Source: Poa pratensis | Taxonomy: Eukaryota > Streptophyta > Magnoliopsida > Poales > Poaceae | Length of the DNA stretch: 64,000 nucleotides | NCBI GenBank assembly: GCA_947311845.1 | Contig: CAMZMU010000040.1 | Span: 69,929,341 to 69,993,340, forward strand | Direction of reading: 5' to 3' | In this document: positions 23,601 to 35,684 of the stretch, piece after piece | Position numbering within the stretch: the first letter of the stretch is position 1 | Layout of the letters: every line of letters begins with the position of its first letter | The notes under the pieces: generated by a model | What the model saw: only the letters and a program-made list of their open reading frames with translations | The model's database searches: none | What the model was told of the DNA's origin: nothing | Program-made: the position numbers and the translations under genes

Positions 23601-24947
23601 CATTTTATCGAACTTCTCCCTCCTTTTCACTTTCGCAGTCTCTCCGTGCATCAGCAATGGTCCGACCAAGATCATCAGCGGGCTCATCATGTGCCTCCCC
23701 TTCAGATTCCCCTTCAGCTTCCCCCATGGAAGTATCACCGTATCCAGAGAACCCATGATAGTTGTCATCATCCTCTTCTTCTTCATTGTCTTCCATTATA
23801 ACCCCCCTCTCTCCGTGCTTGGTCCAACAATTATAGCTGGGCATGAAACCATACCGAAACAGGTGGCTGTGAAGGATTTTTGAGTCTGAGTAATCCTTCG
23901 TATTCTTACAGTCACTACACGGACAGAATACAAAACCATTCCGCTTGTTCGCATCAGCCACACGGAGAATTCACGCAAGCCATTCATGAACTCGCCAGAG
24001 CGTCGGTCAGTACCGTACATCCATTCCCGGACCATCTGCATTATTGTATAAGTATATCAAAAACCATTACACAACATCATGAATAGAGATCAGTGACCAA
24101 TTTTATACAAGTTGTTCATCACATTAACTAATTTAAAAAAATTCTACTCCATACTCATTTTGATCAATTACTAAGTAAAAAACATCAGGACATATGCAAA
24201 CTAACAAGTTAATGTGAGCTTGGATCATTTTCACTTCATTTACTTGTTGAAATCTAAAAATTTGAATTTTGAAAAATTTACATGCACCAATTTTTGAATT
24301 GGACAAAACAATTAACATGAAAAATGTGGAACTTTTAATTATTGATCTAGCAGTGAAAACCTCATTCCATTCTGAGCTCTGAAACTGTAAAATTACATAT
24401 TTCAACTTTCAGTAACTTTTTGCCTAATCAAAATTTGCCTGAAATTACACATCTAAACTTCCCTCTGCTTCTAGAGCATGAGATCCCTCTCTACTTCTAG
24501 AGCATTGAGCTAAACTAATAACGAGAGATGAAAGGATAAAGTTGCTAACCTTTTAAAACCTTGGATTTAGAGGTTACCACCAAATCTTGGAGAAAAGATT
24601 GGGCATGAACTCGGCTTGAGAAGAGGAAAAATGGCCACCATGCATATGAGCTCGAGCTGCAGTGGACGAATTTATATAGTGGTCGACCTCTAGTCCCGGT
24701 CCGTGATACGACCTGGGACTAGAGGCCCCCGCTTGTGGGGCTGGTTGGGCCCGAGCCCTTTAGTCCTGGGCGGTATCACGGCCCGGGACTAGAGGTCAGG
24801 AACGGCCCGGGACTGGAGGCTCCCCGGCCTCCTAGCCGTTGGAGCCGGGACGGCCCGGGACTAGTGCTACACTAGTCCCGACCCAATACACAGTGGGGAC
24901 TAATGCTCTTTCCTGGACAGGGATGGAAGACCCTTTTTCCACTAGTG
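20661..24947 (-). mobile_element. Decayed CACTA (En/Spm-type) transposon
   Basis: The 5' terminus on the minus strand reads CACTAGTGGAAAAAGGG from 24947. It is followed by subterminal repeats of the type CCGGGACTAG (24690-24890), as is usual for grass CACTA elements. The body encodes a TNP2-type transposase remnant. The 3' terminus could not be located with confidence; a GGGACTAG subterminal unit sits at 20670-20677, so the end may lie near 20.6 kb or further left in the repeat complex. The element appears to be inserted in an older copia remnant. Confidence 0.8.
20717..24041 (-). pseudogene. CACTA transposase (TNP2/Transposase_21 family), frameshifted
   Basis: Minus-strand remnant of the large transposase that binds CACTA ends and moves the element. 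In order: N-terminal transposase-associated domain (MYGTDRRSGEFMNGLREF then FCPCSDCKNTKDY, 24041-23850), an acidic linker, the Transposase_21 region (CPLGLEVQKIHACINDCILY about 23390; MNPFGEQSCSHSTWP from 22998), the DUF4218-type domain (22585 to about 21600: IDVMHVTKNLCVNLLG, FPFERFMGVLKKYVRN), the DUF4216-type region near 21200 and a basic C-terminus (21058-20717). Frame breaks occur near 23950, 23620, 23230 (in a 14-G run), 23090 and 22580, with a stop at about 21095. An intron could explain some gaps, but not all. Confidence 0.88.
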
Positions 24948-26813
24948 TTATAACGATCATGCTAACAAGCGATCAAAAGGAATTTGTTCAAATCCAAATT
25001 AATCCAAATGGTAGATGTCGAGAGAGAGTGTCTATGACCATCATAACACGCATTGTCTCCTCATCCTTCCAAGCTACTCAAGCTGAAAATCTTGTTTCAC
25101 GAAACATGACCAGTATCAAAACTCAGTCTCTGCAGCGAGTACTTGTTTAAGTAAAACATTCATAACGCGTATATCATATATACACCATCATCATTGATGA
25201 CTTCCCGGCGATTTGTTTCATCTTCTTGATTTTTCAATGCAATCAAGAATTCATGAAGGTGAACGATTCCCCTTGCATGACATAGTCTATGACAAACTAT
25301 TTGCATTTGGCAACGTTGTTTGTCATCCAGTGATCGAGCTGAGCGAGGCGTCTCAATGTCATCAAGTATGACTGCCACTTGCTCCTTTAATGCGAGTGTT
25401 CTCTTCCATCTTGGTTGAGAAGAAAACCTGATTTATGGTGAATACAGATCATCAATCTCAGTGACCATTCCAAATGTTCGTGATCTGTCAACACGCACCC
25501 ACCGTTCTTTCTCTATGGCAGAGATGACAGCATACACTGGACTATGATGGAATTATCCGCACAAAACTTGATAATCCAAATTATCCTTTTGTTAGCGGAA
25601 TCTCCGGGTTTATCTCCTAGCGGGTTTTGTATCATATAGAGCTATAAGGTTTGAACCAAAGAGTATCCTCAAGCTACGGTATAAAACTATGAAGTTTGGA
25701 CCCAACCTTTTAAGTTTCTCAATCGCAGGAATGCGCCTAAGTTTAAAACTGGCTATCAAATAGGTTATTATCTACAAGGGTTTTGCAAAGTCATTTTAGA
25801 CTATGTTCATAATAAATATGGGTTCAAGTTTTAATAAAATAAAACTATCAGAACTCCCACTCAAAACGACCATCCCTCGCATCGTTTTAGTGATTACACT
25901 ATCCTCATCCACTATGCTACCCCTCATCGTCAAAGCCGATAGCATAATTAATTTCAAAGGTAGACATCGACATGTCAATCACAACAACTATGTGACTCAT
26001 GCTTAACCTTTCGGTCACCGTGTTCCGAGGCCATGTCTGTACATGCTAGGCTCGCCATAGCAACCTTCAGCTTATACGCGTATGTAAACATGTCTTACAC
26101 CCACTGTATGTGAACGACGATAAGTCTGACACCCGATCGTCACAGCCTGCCTAATAACGTAGAACTTTCTTGGTGGTGCACGCCAAAGGGAGAATACTAA
26201 TATTGGTATTTTGGAGGGATCATCTTATATTACTACCGCCGTGTAACTAATATATAACCATATATACACAATATAAGATGCACTCAAGAACATAACATCA
26301 AAATGTAATGCGACATGATATGGTCCTTGCGCCGATGATCTCCTTCGCGCCCACAGTTTATAAACAATTTACTAAACTTACCTTGACCATATCACATTGC
26401 CCCTGCAAAATAAAGTTAGACGCTTTCTAATTTATCTTTTGCATATTTTACGTGGCTTGGGGCTTTCGTAAATAGAACCGTTTCTTACCTACGAACCTAC
26501 AACCACAACAACGATCAAATAGTCGACTATTTTGTATCCCTTTCGGGCCCTCCGTTGAAATGCAAAGCCAACTATTGAGAGAGAGACAAACACCCGTCAG
26601 CCACATATACGGAGCAAGCCGTATGTCAGTTGTGGAACCGGTCTCGCGTAAGTGTACGCGTAAAGTCGGTCCGGGCCGCTTCATCAACACATTGCCGTCG
26701 GCAAATGCAAGTGCACGCGAGAGGGTAGCAACTAAAAGAACGATGCCCTCATATTCAACATGAGTTCTAAAAACCGTACAGCTATATCTACGCATAGATC
26801 GGCTCTGATACCA
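24948..26813 (-). other. Copia-like leader and internal remnant
   Basis: This lies downstream (minus strand) of the copia LTR and begins with a primer site. Long ORFs are absent. A stretch at 25378-25160 (MAVILDDIETPRSARSLDDK) is open but I do not recognise it. It probably belongs to a degraded or non-autonomous copia internal domain, into which the CACTA element inserted at 24947 (adjacent trinucleotide TTA). Confidence 0.5.
26801..26813 (-). promoter_or_regulatory. Primer binding site (tRNA-iMet)
   Basis: TGGTATCAGAGCC on the minus strand, one base after the LTR end at 26815. It marks the LTR as a 5' LTR for the sequence to its left. Confidence 0.85.
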
Positions 26814-27108
26814 CTGAAGGGGATCGTGTGCAGAAAACAAAAAATTTCCTAACAACAATAACCTTAATACTAACCAGAATCTATTACTATGCAGATATAC
26901 CATAACGGAGGTGATCGATGTACATACCCTTGTAGACCGAAAAGCGGGGATTACGTTCCCGCACAAGCGTTGTCGATGAAGCCGACGTAGCCGACCTCGA
27001 GGTCGTGAAGATGAACTACTCCAAGCGCCCCAAGTGTGGCGCCTCGCAGAGCTTACACGCGTACGGAGAAGATGACGACCTCCGGGCTCCGATCCAGCAA
27101 AGCAGCGG

Positions 27109-28042
27109 TGTCGCAGCAGTGGAACACGGAGTTCCCCTAGTGCTGCCAAAGTGGGTCCACCCCATGTGGGCCCAAGATGAAGATGGACAAGACCAAGACT
27201 CAAGTCAAGCTGGCGGGTTCACCGTCAGGACAAGCAAGGCCTACGTCGACAAAGGGCTCCGGTCCTGGGGGCCTGCCGGGTCCCCGAACCAAGCAAGAAG
27301 GCAAGGAAGGACCCGAGAGCCCGAGTTCCCGGCAGGAGGCCAGGCTCCCTCTCGGGTACTTCCCCACATCACTGTGGATAAGCTCTCCACCTCACGCTAG
27401 AAGACCTCAGAAGACTTGGGAAGCAAGGCGAAGGTAGCGTGGGCAGGAAGCACAGCCCGTGGTGGTGTCAGCCCCTGTCCACCCCAAGGCGGACGCTCCC
27501 ACCTAACCCAAAGGAGACGCTAGGCTGAGAAGAGGCCACGTGTCCTCCTAAACCAGATGAGGAGGGTCCTTCACCCCGAAGGTCCCTCGTGCCCCTCACG
27601 TGACACTGTGGCAACCCCTTAGCCTATAAAAGGAGGACCAAGGCATGGAGAAGGGAGAGGTCGAACCAAGGCACAAGTCCAACCAGAGCAAGACTAGACT
27701 AGGGCTGCGAAGGTAGAGGGAAGGTGATCTCCTACGGGTCAGGATCTGTCCTTCTTCTAGCTCCAGCCAAAACCCTTTCGGGTACCCTGTCCGGGAGGTT
27801 CCATTGTAAGCCAGACTATGAAGAACCCATCAATCCAGACATGCAGGAGTAGGGCTTTTAGCCTCCGGGCGGCCTGAACCTGGGTAGCTCCTTGTGTCCC
27901 TTTGGTTGCATGCTTTGACCGTGGAGAGGAGAGCTTGATCTAGACTCTGCCCGAGAAGACGATTCTCAGCCTCCTTCGCGCCCCGTGCCGAACCTAAAAG
28001 GGGGTATCCTATACTCCCGTGTCCGTGCATCGAGACACGACA
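27109..28042 (+). mobile_element. Solo LTR with AGCGG target duplication
   Basis: A 934-bp sequence with TGTCG/CGACA ends, flanked by AGCGG on both sides (27104-27108, 28043-28047). It has a TATA box TATAAAAG (27625-27632) in plus orientation. No internal domain or second LTR is present, so this is a solo LTR left by LTR-LTR recombination. The same family occurs reversed at 59932-60863. Confidence 0.9.
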
Positions 28043-28611
28043 AGCGGAAGCAGAAGACTTGGACCGAAGAAGACCAACAACACGTCGGTGTGCGTATGGT
28101 GGAGAAAACCTCAACCCGTGCGTAGCCCCAATTGCGGAGCCACGTCTAAACGGATGTGAGAGAGAGAGAATTGGGTGAATTTCCAAGGCAAAGGGGCACC
28201 TCAATATATAGGTGGAGGGAGGCTGCCAGCCTCGGTGGCTAGGCGGTGTGGGACTAAACCCCACACCAGCCCGCCCCCTTCATGGTGCGCCGCACCTAGG
28301 TGGGCCCCAGGGCTGCTGCCCAAAACCGCACCAAAGGGGGAAGTTCCCCCCCCCCCCTTATGGGCCTACTTCCCATGGGAAGGCCCATTTAGAGTTGGGG
28401 CTGCCTAAAAATTCGAAAATAAAAAAATAAAAATATATTTAATCATTAATTCCATCAATTAATATTAAATACATATTATCTAATTTATTCTGGCTCCGAA
28501 AACTATTTCGTCGCTCTTCGATCTCCATCGGATATGTCCCGGAATGCTTCCGGAGCTCTCTTCTATTTTCTCTTCTACGTCCAATCTAACATACACGTCA
28601 TCCACCCTTAA

Positions 28612-29500
28612 GGCCCCTTTGATTCTAAGGGTTGGAATATCAAAGGAATAGGAAGTAGAAAGGAATGGGATGTCATGACCAACCGTATCCTATGGACACA
28701 GGAATTTTCATAATTGGGTATTTGATTGCAACAAAGGAAAACCATAGGAACTCACAAGCATAGAATACTATTATTTGAAAACTAGCGTTCCTGAATATCA
28801 AAATTTGTTGTTTTAATACTAGAAACAAAAGCCCCAATTTGACGTAATGGGTACCCCCAAATTAGAAATCAAGTCATAATCACAAAAACTGAGATAATCT
28901 ACCAAGTTTTGGTCACGGTGACAAACAAATCAACAAGCTGTGCACCAAATACTACTAGTTCTAAGACGCATGGGATCAGATCTAATAAAATAAAGTTAGA
29001 CAAAGAAAAGAAGAAAGGCAGCATGGAGTAGATGGAACAAATCTTGCTGCTGCTGGAGATGAATCGCAGGCTGAAGCTGAGAAGGAGCAAGGAGCCGTGC
29101 GGCCGGCCGGCCGGGAATCGGAAGCAGAGCCCGGGCGTGGATCAGAAGAAGAGGGAGAACGTGGAGCACATCGAGAGCTCCGTTCAGAAGTCCAGGCCCT
29201 AAACGTATCGATTTTGCCTTTTATTTCTTGCTAGGTATTGTCTCTAGAAGATTGGACGAAGCGGTGCGTTTTTGGCGCGAGCGAGGACTGCCGGCGCGCG
29301 CGGGGGCTTTCTTCGCGCCAGGATTATTCCATGAGGTCGGAGCTAATTTTTGGTTTCCCGTGAAAACGAACTACGGAGTTCCTACGGGATTGTTTCCTAC
29401 AGGGTAGGATCCCACGAATCAAACGCGTTAGAAAGGGAAAATTCCGTAGGGACTGAATCCTTTACAATTCCTACGGAAATCCGTAGAATCAAAGCGGCCC
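28612..29500. mobile_element. PIF/Harbinger-like MITE
   Basis: An 889-bp element with terminal inverted repeats GGCCCCTTTGATTCTA and (reversed) GGGCCGCTTTGATTCTA, flanked by TAA on each side (28609-28611 and 29501-29503). A 3-bp TAA/TTA duplication and GGCC-type ends fit the PIF/Harbinger superfamily. No transposase is encoded. The interior includes a GC-rich block (about 29090-29330) unlike its AT-rich flanks. Confidence 0.7.
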
Positions 29501-30290
29501 TAAGTGTGTCACCCTAGCGGTTCGGGATCACGCCAGACATGATCGAGACCCGTTCTCCGGTCAATGACTAATAGCGGGGTCGTGGATACCCATGATAGTC
29601 GCTGCGCGTCCACGAATATCTTTGTCGTTCGAACCTTAGACGTCAAGTCTTAGACCTTTTACCAGGCGATACTTAGTTTGTCCGAGACTCGATCTCGGGC
29701 ATCGCGATACCTAGTTCGATCTTGTTACCGACAATACTATTCTTTACTCGTTTGTGATATTACATCCCCGTGACCTAGTCACATGCTTGCAAGCTCATTG
29801 ATGAAATCTCACCGAGTGGGCCCAGAGTATCTATCCTGCTATGCGGATTGGCAAATCCCGCTCTTGATCCCTCGCCTCAACATACTTCCTTCCGATACCC
29901 GAGAGGGACACCTTTATTGTCACACTATGTAAGATATGACGTTTGATGCAATCAAAGTATCTTCCAGAAATAGCAATTAGAGTTGATCTCACGGTCGAAG
30001 GTGTAATGACTACGTCCTATAAATATTGGGTGTGTCCACCACATCATTCTCCCAGTGACATGACTCCATTGTCAACTGACATAAATGTCACATGATCGGG
30101 AAAGCTCGATCATCAATCGCACAATGGACTAGCTAAATAGAGGCTACTAGGGACCTGGTTGTTTACATACCACACGTGTATTAATGTTTCCGCTTAATAC
30201 AGTTATAGCATGGTATAAAACGTATTATGAACAATCAAGATATGACAAAAAAATATCTTTATTAATTGCCTCTACAGCATATCTCCTTCA

Positions 30291-32800
30291 GTCTCCCACT
30301 TGCACTAGATTACAATTCAATCTAGTTTACAACTTGGTAAAAGCTTAACACATATAGCAATTTGGTGCATGCTTGTCTCGTGGAAGAGGAATTTAGTCAA
30401 CAGATCTCCCACATTGAGATCTGTATATACTTTGCAACACTTCTATGTCACCTAGTTTGACATCATCCCGTATCTTATGATAACGGTGAAATATATGTTT
30501 GGCAATGGAGTGAGACTTGAAACTTCGTGTAGCATGGGCCTTAAAAGTCTAAGATATCTATTAAGGGAACCACGCATGCTCGGGAAAACCGCTCAGTCCA
30601 ATCACACTTGCTACTTCTGAAGTAGACATATATTCCTATACCTATGTAGATTATGCGACAGTGCATTCATATGCAACTTCGCAAGCTAACCATGTCTTTC
30701 TTCAAAACAAAGGACTTATCCTGTATGAGATTTCTAGTCGTATGGGTCAGTGTCATAACTTGCATCATCGTAACCCTTTTATGGCAAGTTGTCTTTTCAC
30801 TCTCACCCTATAATAGAAAACATATCTTCAGTTCTCTTTCGACACTGAAGGATATACTTAACGTTTGTTCATTGATCCATCCAGGGATCACTCTAGAACC
30901 CGTTCTTCAACCAAGAACTTGGGTCACACCAAGTCGAGCTTTCAGTCTGATAGAATCTACGGCTGAGGCATAGAGGATGTCCATCATCCTTTTCTTTCAT
31001 TAGCTATCGCTGAAACGCCAAGATAAACTTAATATTTACCTAGTCATACAAGTAAGAACCTTTTCGTCGCTTGTTCTATTCTGAAACACTTCAGAATCTT
31101 AACCTAGGAAAATATTTCGACCTAATGTTTTTAAGCCCTTTTTTATCTATACAAATTATAGACCTGATGCCTAATACTCTTGACTTCACTCATAGAAAAT
31201 TTAATCACTTAAATAATCATTTATAATTTACTAGAGGATCTGTATCATTCTCAATATATCATTACATATAGAATCAGGAATGACACTTAGCTCCCACTTA
31301 AATACGCCATTCGTATATAAGACCAGGGAATTTCTTTTAGCTCCCACTCAAATATGTCATTCACATATAAGATCAAGAAAAGCTACTCAGCTCCCACTCA
31401 CTTCTTTGTAAATGCAGGTTTCTTCAACTATTTTGGACGACTCCAAAATCCTTTGATCACTTTATCAAAGTGAAGATTCCAGCTTCGATATGCTTGCTTC
31501 AGCCCATGAATGGACAGCTGAAGTTTGCATACATGTTTAGCATCCTTAGGATCAACAAAACCTACTCGTTGTACCGATTACAACTCTTCCTGAATGTTGC
31601 CATTAGGGAACACGGTTTCTTTATCCATCTATCAATTTCTCAATTTGAAATTGCAGTAATTGCCAAAACAATCCTAAATAGACTTAGGTATCGCCACCTG
31701 AGACAGAATCTCATAGTGGTCAATTCTTGAATATGTCGAAACTGTTTTGCGACAAATCGATCCTTATAGACGGTTGTCTTTTCGTCAGCGTCTATTTTGT
31801 CATAAAATTCTATTTACTCTCAACGGACTGGAGCCATTAGGAAGATCTACTCAAGTCATTACTTAGTAATCGTACATGGATTTTATCTCGGATTATATAT
31901 ATGGCTCATAGCCATTTCTCGAACTAAGGTCTACCATCGTTTCCTTGTAGTTCGTAGGTTTGTCATGTTCCATTAACATAACCTTCATAACAAGATTGTC
32001 GTACCACATAGTGCGGAACACATTCTCGTATGTCTACGATCGTTAGTATGATCTTAGAGCATCATGATCTTTATCATTAGCTTCCTTCTAGTTGCGGAGG
32101 ACGATACCGGAACTGTTTCCATTGCGCCACTCTGATGTCCGGAAAGTGAGTTCATTAACTCCGTCTTGCTCTACTTTCTTTTCCCACTTATACCCTTGGC
32201 AAGAAACTATTTCTTTGAGCATGGTATGTTCCAGCAACAATTTTGCCTTTGTCATGGGAAACGTATCCAACTAATTTCTTAGATACACTACAAAGATGAA
32301 TTTATCCTCTTTGAGGTTTGATCACATCAAAACACTAAAATACTGAAACGACAATCTAGGCTAAAAGCCATGCTCATATGGTATTGCCTCCACAGATTTA
32401 GATGGTTCCCTATTATCTAACGTGAATGTTTTGTTTCTACCATATGACTCCAATGATCACAATAATTTGATAAGAGATTTTATTGACCACACACTATCCA
32501 ATAGAGTGTGATTACGACGCCCTAACACACCATAACATTGTGGCGTTCCATACGGCGTAATTTGTGGAACTCTTCTCACAAGTCTTCCAATGATATGCCA
32601 AACTTATAACTCAAATCCTTGTTTCCTTGATCTGTATCGTAGGAATTTGATTTTCTTGTTAAGTTTATTTTTCTTACTTCACTCCGAACTTGTTTGATCG
32701 AATCAAACTTTTCAGACCAGCATTTCATCAAGTGGATATACCCATATCTACTCAAATTATTTGTGAAGTTTACGAAATAATGATTTCCACTACACGTTTG
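30291..32800 (-). pseudogene. Heavily decayed copia internal (pol) remnant
   Basis: The minus strand carries a polypurine tract (CTAGTGCAAGTGGGAGAC, 30308-30291) directly before the LTR, as in Angela/BARE elements. The region to its right is the 3' part of the internal domain but is full of stops, and no pol motif survives long enough to name. The right limit is not sharp. Confidence 0.55.
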
Positions 32801-33530
32801 AAGTACTTCATTGATTCACACACACATCGATATCCGGGCTGCGCATGTCAGCGGGAACGCATCCCTCGGGTACCCTAACCCGCCGGCACAGCTTGAGATG
32901 TGGATGGCGTCACGAGAGGCACCGGAGTTGTTGAAGGCATACCAAGTCCTCGTAACCGCGCCGTCGCGCGACGCATTCTGTCCTCCATTGCCTTGGAACG
33001 CCAGGGTCAACCGCCTCGACGGAAACTCCGGCCTGGATCTCGGCGGTGGTGGTGGAGGAGACATGATCGCGGATGGCGAAAACAGGGGACGGGGAAGGGG
33101 CGGACCAGCAGGAGAGGAAGATGTTGGAGACGAAGAGGCAAGCCTGCCACCTGGAGCATGGGAGGGGCGGGTGGAGCCAACGCTCGCATGGGGAATCGGG
33201 CCAAATCTGTCATGAGTAGAGCTCGGAATCGCCTTTTCGCCATCCTGTCATGTCCCGTCGTGGGCCATTTTCGTTTTCTGATGTTTTCATTTTTTAATAT
33301 AAATCACTATAATTCTTGTGTCCTAGCACTACTGCTACTGCATGTTATAACTTACTCACTCTGTCTCAAATTACCTTGCATTTTAGGTTTAGTCAAGGTC
33401 AATTTGCGTAGCATTTGATCAAGTATACGAAAAATATTAATATATACAGTATCAAATAAATATTATTGAAGTCATCATGAAATATACTTCACATTATATG
33501 CAATTGGTATTGGGGATATTGATATATCGT
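32801..33530. other. Transition to genic DNA with a short GC-rich ORF
   Basis: The stretch 33064-32816 on the minus strand is open (MSPPPPPPRSRPEFPSRRLT, 82 codons), as is 32811-33215 on the plus strand. GC-rich composition opens both strands, so neither is well supported. It could be a fragment of a host gene next to the copia remnant. Positions 33350-33520 resemble a truncated Stowaway-type end (CACTCTGTCTCAAATTA). Confidence 0.3.
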
Positions 33531-33531
33531 A

Positions 33532-33573
33532 CTCCCTCCGTTCCAATTTAATTGACTTGCTGAACGGAGGGAG
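33532..33573. mobile_element. Tiny Stowaway MITE remnant
   Basis: CTCCCTCCGTTCC at the left and GGAACGGAGGGAG-type sequence at the right, flanked by TA on each side. At 42 bp it is reduced to little more than its terminal repeats. Confidence 0.8.
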
Positions 33574-34001
33574 TACATACTTGATACTACTTTGTAAGAA
33601 TTTTTTCGGGTTTTTTTTTGGGGTAAGATTTGGCTATGACTAAAACACAAGGTAATTCTGAGTCTGAAGAAGTATATGCCTTATCTGCAGATTGTAAGAT
33701 TTATTTACAATCAAACATGGTCTATATTAGCTTAGTGTTTTTTGGCAGATTGCAACTTTTGCAAGTTCCCTGTACAGTAAACCCAGAAATAGTTTCTTGT
33801 TTTGGAAAACGTAATTACAACCTTAAGTCGGTTCACGGCGTCACCCCTCAAAGCCGTTCGAGCCGTCATGAAATCGTGACGGAGCGGGCTTAGAACTGCC
33901 CGTCGAATCGAATCACCACATCGTTTCTTCCCCCTCCCAATCCGCCGCCAGCCCGCCCTCAGCATCCGCCCTCCCCGCCGCCGCGGCCGTTCGCGCGCGC
34001 C

Positions 34002-35684
34002 ATGGAGTCGCCGTGCTGGTCGTGCGGCGAGGGGCCCGTGGTTCCGGACCCGGACACGGGCGCGCTCGTCTGCAACTCCTGCGGCCTCGTCCACGGCGCC
34101 GGCGCCGCAGAGTTCGTCCACCGGCCCGAATTCACCGAGTGGGGGGAGATCGACAGAAGCGCCTCCTCCGCCGTCCACCACAGCTCCAACTCCCCCTACC
34201 TCGACCAGAAACTCTACGCCGCCTCCACCGTCATCACCTCCATGGCCGCCCAATTCAGACTCTCGGCCAGACTCGTCGAGGAGGTCCTCTCCATGTCCCA
34301 CAAGGCCACCGAAGGGAAACTCGCCACCACAGGCTCCGCCTTCCTCCCCGCGCTCGCTGCCGCCTGCGCCTTCCTCGTCGCGCGATCCCACCGCCTTCCG
34401 ATCTCCCTCGCCGAGGCCGCCGAGGCCGCGGGCTGCAGCACGTTCGCGCTCGCTGACCTCGTGTCCCGCATCGCCTCCTGCCTCTCCCTCCCTCCCCTCC
34501 CGTCTTTCGACTACTCCGCCTCCCTCGAACGCAGCATGCAATGCTTGGAGTCGCTCTCCGAAGCTGCGGGTGAGAAGACGGGGGAGATCCTCTCGCAAGC
34601 CCGATTTCTCCTCCGCTGCGCCTCCAAGTGGTCGCTCACCACCGGTCGGCACCCGCTCCCACTTGTCGCCGGTGTGATTGCCTTCGCCGCAGAGGTGAAC
34701 GGGGTCACCTCTATGTCCGTGGAAGAAATTGCCCAGCAGATCTCGGCGGTGCCCCGCACCAGCCGCTGCCGATACAAGGAGCTCGTTGCTGCGCTGGTGC
34801 GTGTCGCGCAGAAGTTGCTTCCGTGGGGCGCTGACGTCAATGCCAGAAACCTGCTCATCAACGCCCCCATGCTTCTCCGGCTCATGGAGATGCGGTCGCA
34901 GGCCGACCAGTCGGAACTGTTTCTAGAGAGCTTCGCTCCAGACATTGCCGGCATTGTGCAGGTGTACTCATCCGTTGACGAGGACGAGTCCAAGTACCTC
35001 CAGAATGTTCTGGATATCAGGAATTCTGACCAAGAGGGAAAGGAATCAGAGGATTTGAAGATCTCAGAGGGTTGCATGTCAGATACTTACCAGAATGTCT
35101 TAAAGAGGATCGCTCAGCTAAAGGAACTTGGGAATGTTGGTAAAGTTGCTAGCAGGAGGAAGCGGTGGAAGAGAGGGCTGGAGCTGGAACCGTGGATGGA
35201 TTATCTGGGTAATGACTGGACCAAGAACATGCCCCTTGAGCAGGTAGCAGATATTGACATTGGCTATGATGCACCTCCTCCATCGTTTACTGCTGGAATG
35301 GAGTTGCAGAAGCGGAGGAGAGCACGGATTGAAGCTGCTAAGTGTCGTATCGATGAAATTAGGAAGGCTCCTGCTGCTCGTACTGCAAATGAAATTGATT
35401 CACCGTCTGCTCTTGGAAATGAACATCTCTGTCCACCACAAAAAATTATGAGGAAAAAGCAAGGGCGAAAGAGACGAGATGGCAGTGATTATCTGGCAGA
35501 GATTTCAAAATCTCCTGACTGTGGGAAGAAGAGACAAACAAGAGACGCATGTAATGGTATTGACTGGGAAGATTGTGTTATCGAGCTCCTGTTATTACAT
35601 GGCGCAAATGAAGCAGAGATAGAACAAGGCCAGTACAAAAGATTGTTGGAGTTGCATGTCTTCAGTGCAGTAAGTGGAGACTGA
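34002..35684 (+). CDS. PTF2: Plant-specific TFIIB-related protein (PTF2-like)
   Basis: Single-exon gene for a 560-residue member of the TFIIB/BRF family. These proteins bridge TATA-binding protein and RNA polymerase in the nucleus; the plant-specific PTF2 subgroup has been linked to pollen germination and embryo development. Seen here: a zinc ribbon at residues 5-27 (C-X2-C-X15-C-X2-C, CWSCGEG through CNSCG), two cyclin-like repeats (about 71-165 and 175-275), then a long C-terminal part with basic patches (RRKRWKRG, KKQGRKRRDG) that could be nuclear localisation signals. The start ATG sits in a strong context (cgccATGGag) in a GC-rich first half, and GC falls toward the 3' end, as is typical of grass genes. 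No TATA box is obvious upstream. The zinc ribbon and cyclin folds make the family secure. Assignment to PTF2 rather than BRF or RRN7-type proteins rests on length and the plant-like C-terminus. Confidence 0.9.
   Translation: MESPCWSCGEGPVVPDPDTGALVCNSCGLVHGAGAAEFVHRPEFTEWGEIDRSASSAVHHSSNSPYLDQKLYAASTVITSMAAQFRLSARLVEEVLSMSHKATEGKLATTGSAFLPALAAACAFLVARSHRLPISLAEAAEAAGCSTFALADLVSRIASCLSLPPLPSFDYSASLERSMQCLESLSEAAGEKTGEILSQARFLLRCASKWSLTTGRHPLPLVAGVIAFAAEVNGVTSMSVEEIAQQISAVPRTSRCRYKELVAALVRVAQKLLPWGADVNARNLLINAPMLLRLMEMRSQADQSELFLESFAPDIAGIVQVYSSVDEDESKYLQNVLDIRNSDQEGKESEDLKISEGCMSDTYQNVLKRIAQLKELGNVGKVASRRKRWKRGLELEPWMDYLGNDWTKNMPLEQVADIDIGYDAPPPSFTAGMELQKRRRARIEAAKCRIDEIRKAPAARTANEIDSPSALGNEHLCPPQKIMRKKQGRKRRDGSDYLAEISKSPDCGKKRQTRDACNGIDWEDCVIELLLLHGANEAEIEQGQYKRLLELHVFSAVSGD

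Larger units (their letters stand above)
26815..30290 (-). repeat. Angela/BARE-like copia LTR with two nested insertions
   Basis: On the minus strand it starts TGAAGGAGATATGC at 30290 and ends GATCCCCTTCA at 26815, with TGAAGG/CCTTCA ends. Without the solo LTR (27104-28042) and the MITE (28612-29500) it would be about 1.6-1.7 kb, in the range of Angela/BARE LTRs, and its sequence follows the same plan. A polypurine tract lies upstream of it and a primer site downstream. Confidence 0.8.

Noticed and set aside
26448..27203. 251-codon minus-strand ORF next to the copia LTR
   Set aside because: It spans the solo LTR edge, the primer site and the copia LTR end, so it is a chance frame across unrelated repeats.
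34013..35077. Long overlapping frames inside the TFIIB-related gene
   Set aside because: They are shadows of a GC-rich exon; only the 560-codon frame has the zinc ribbon and cyclin folds.
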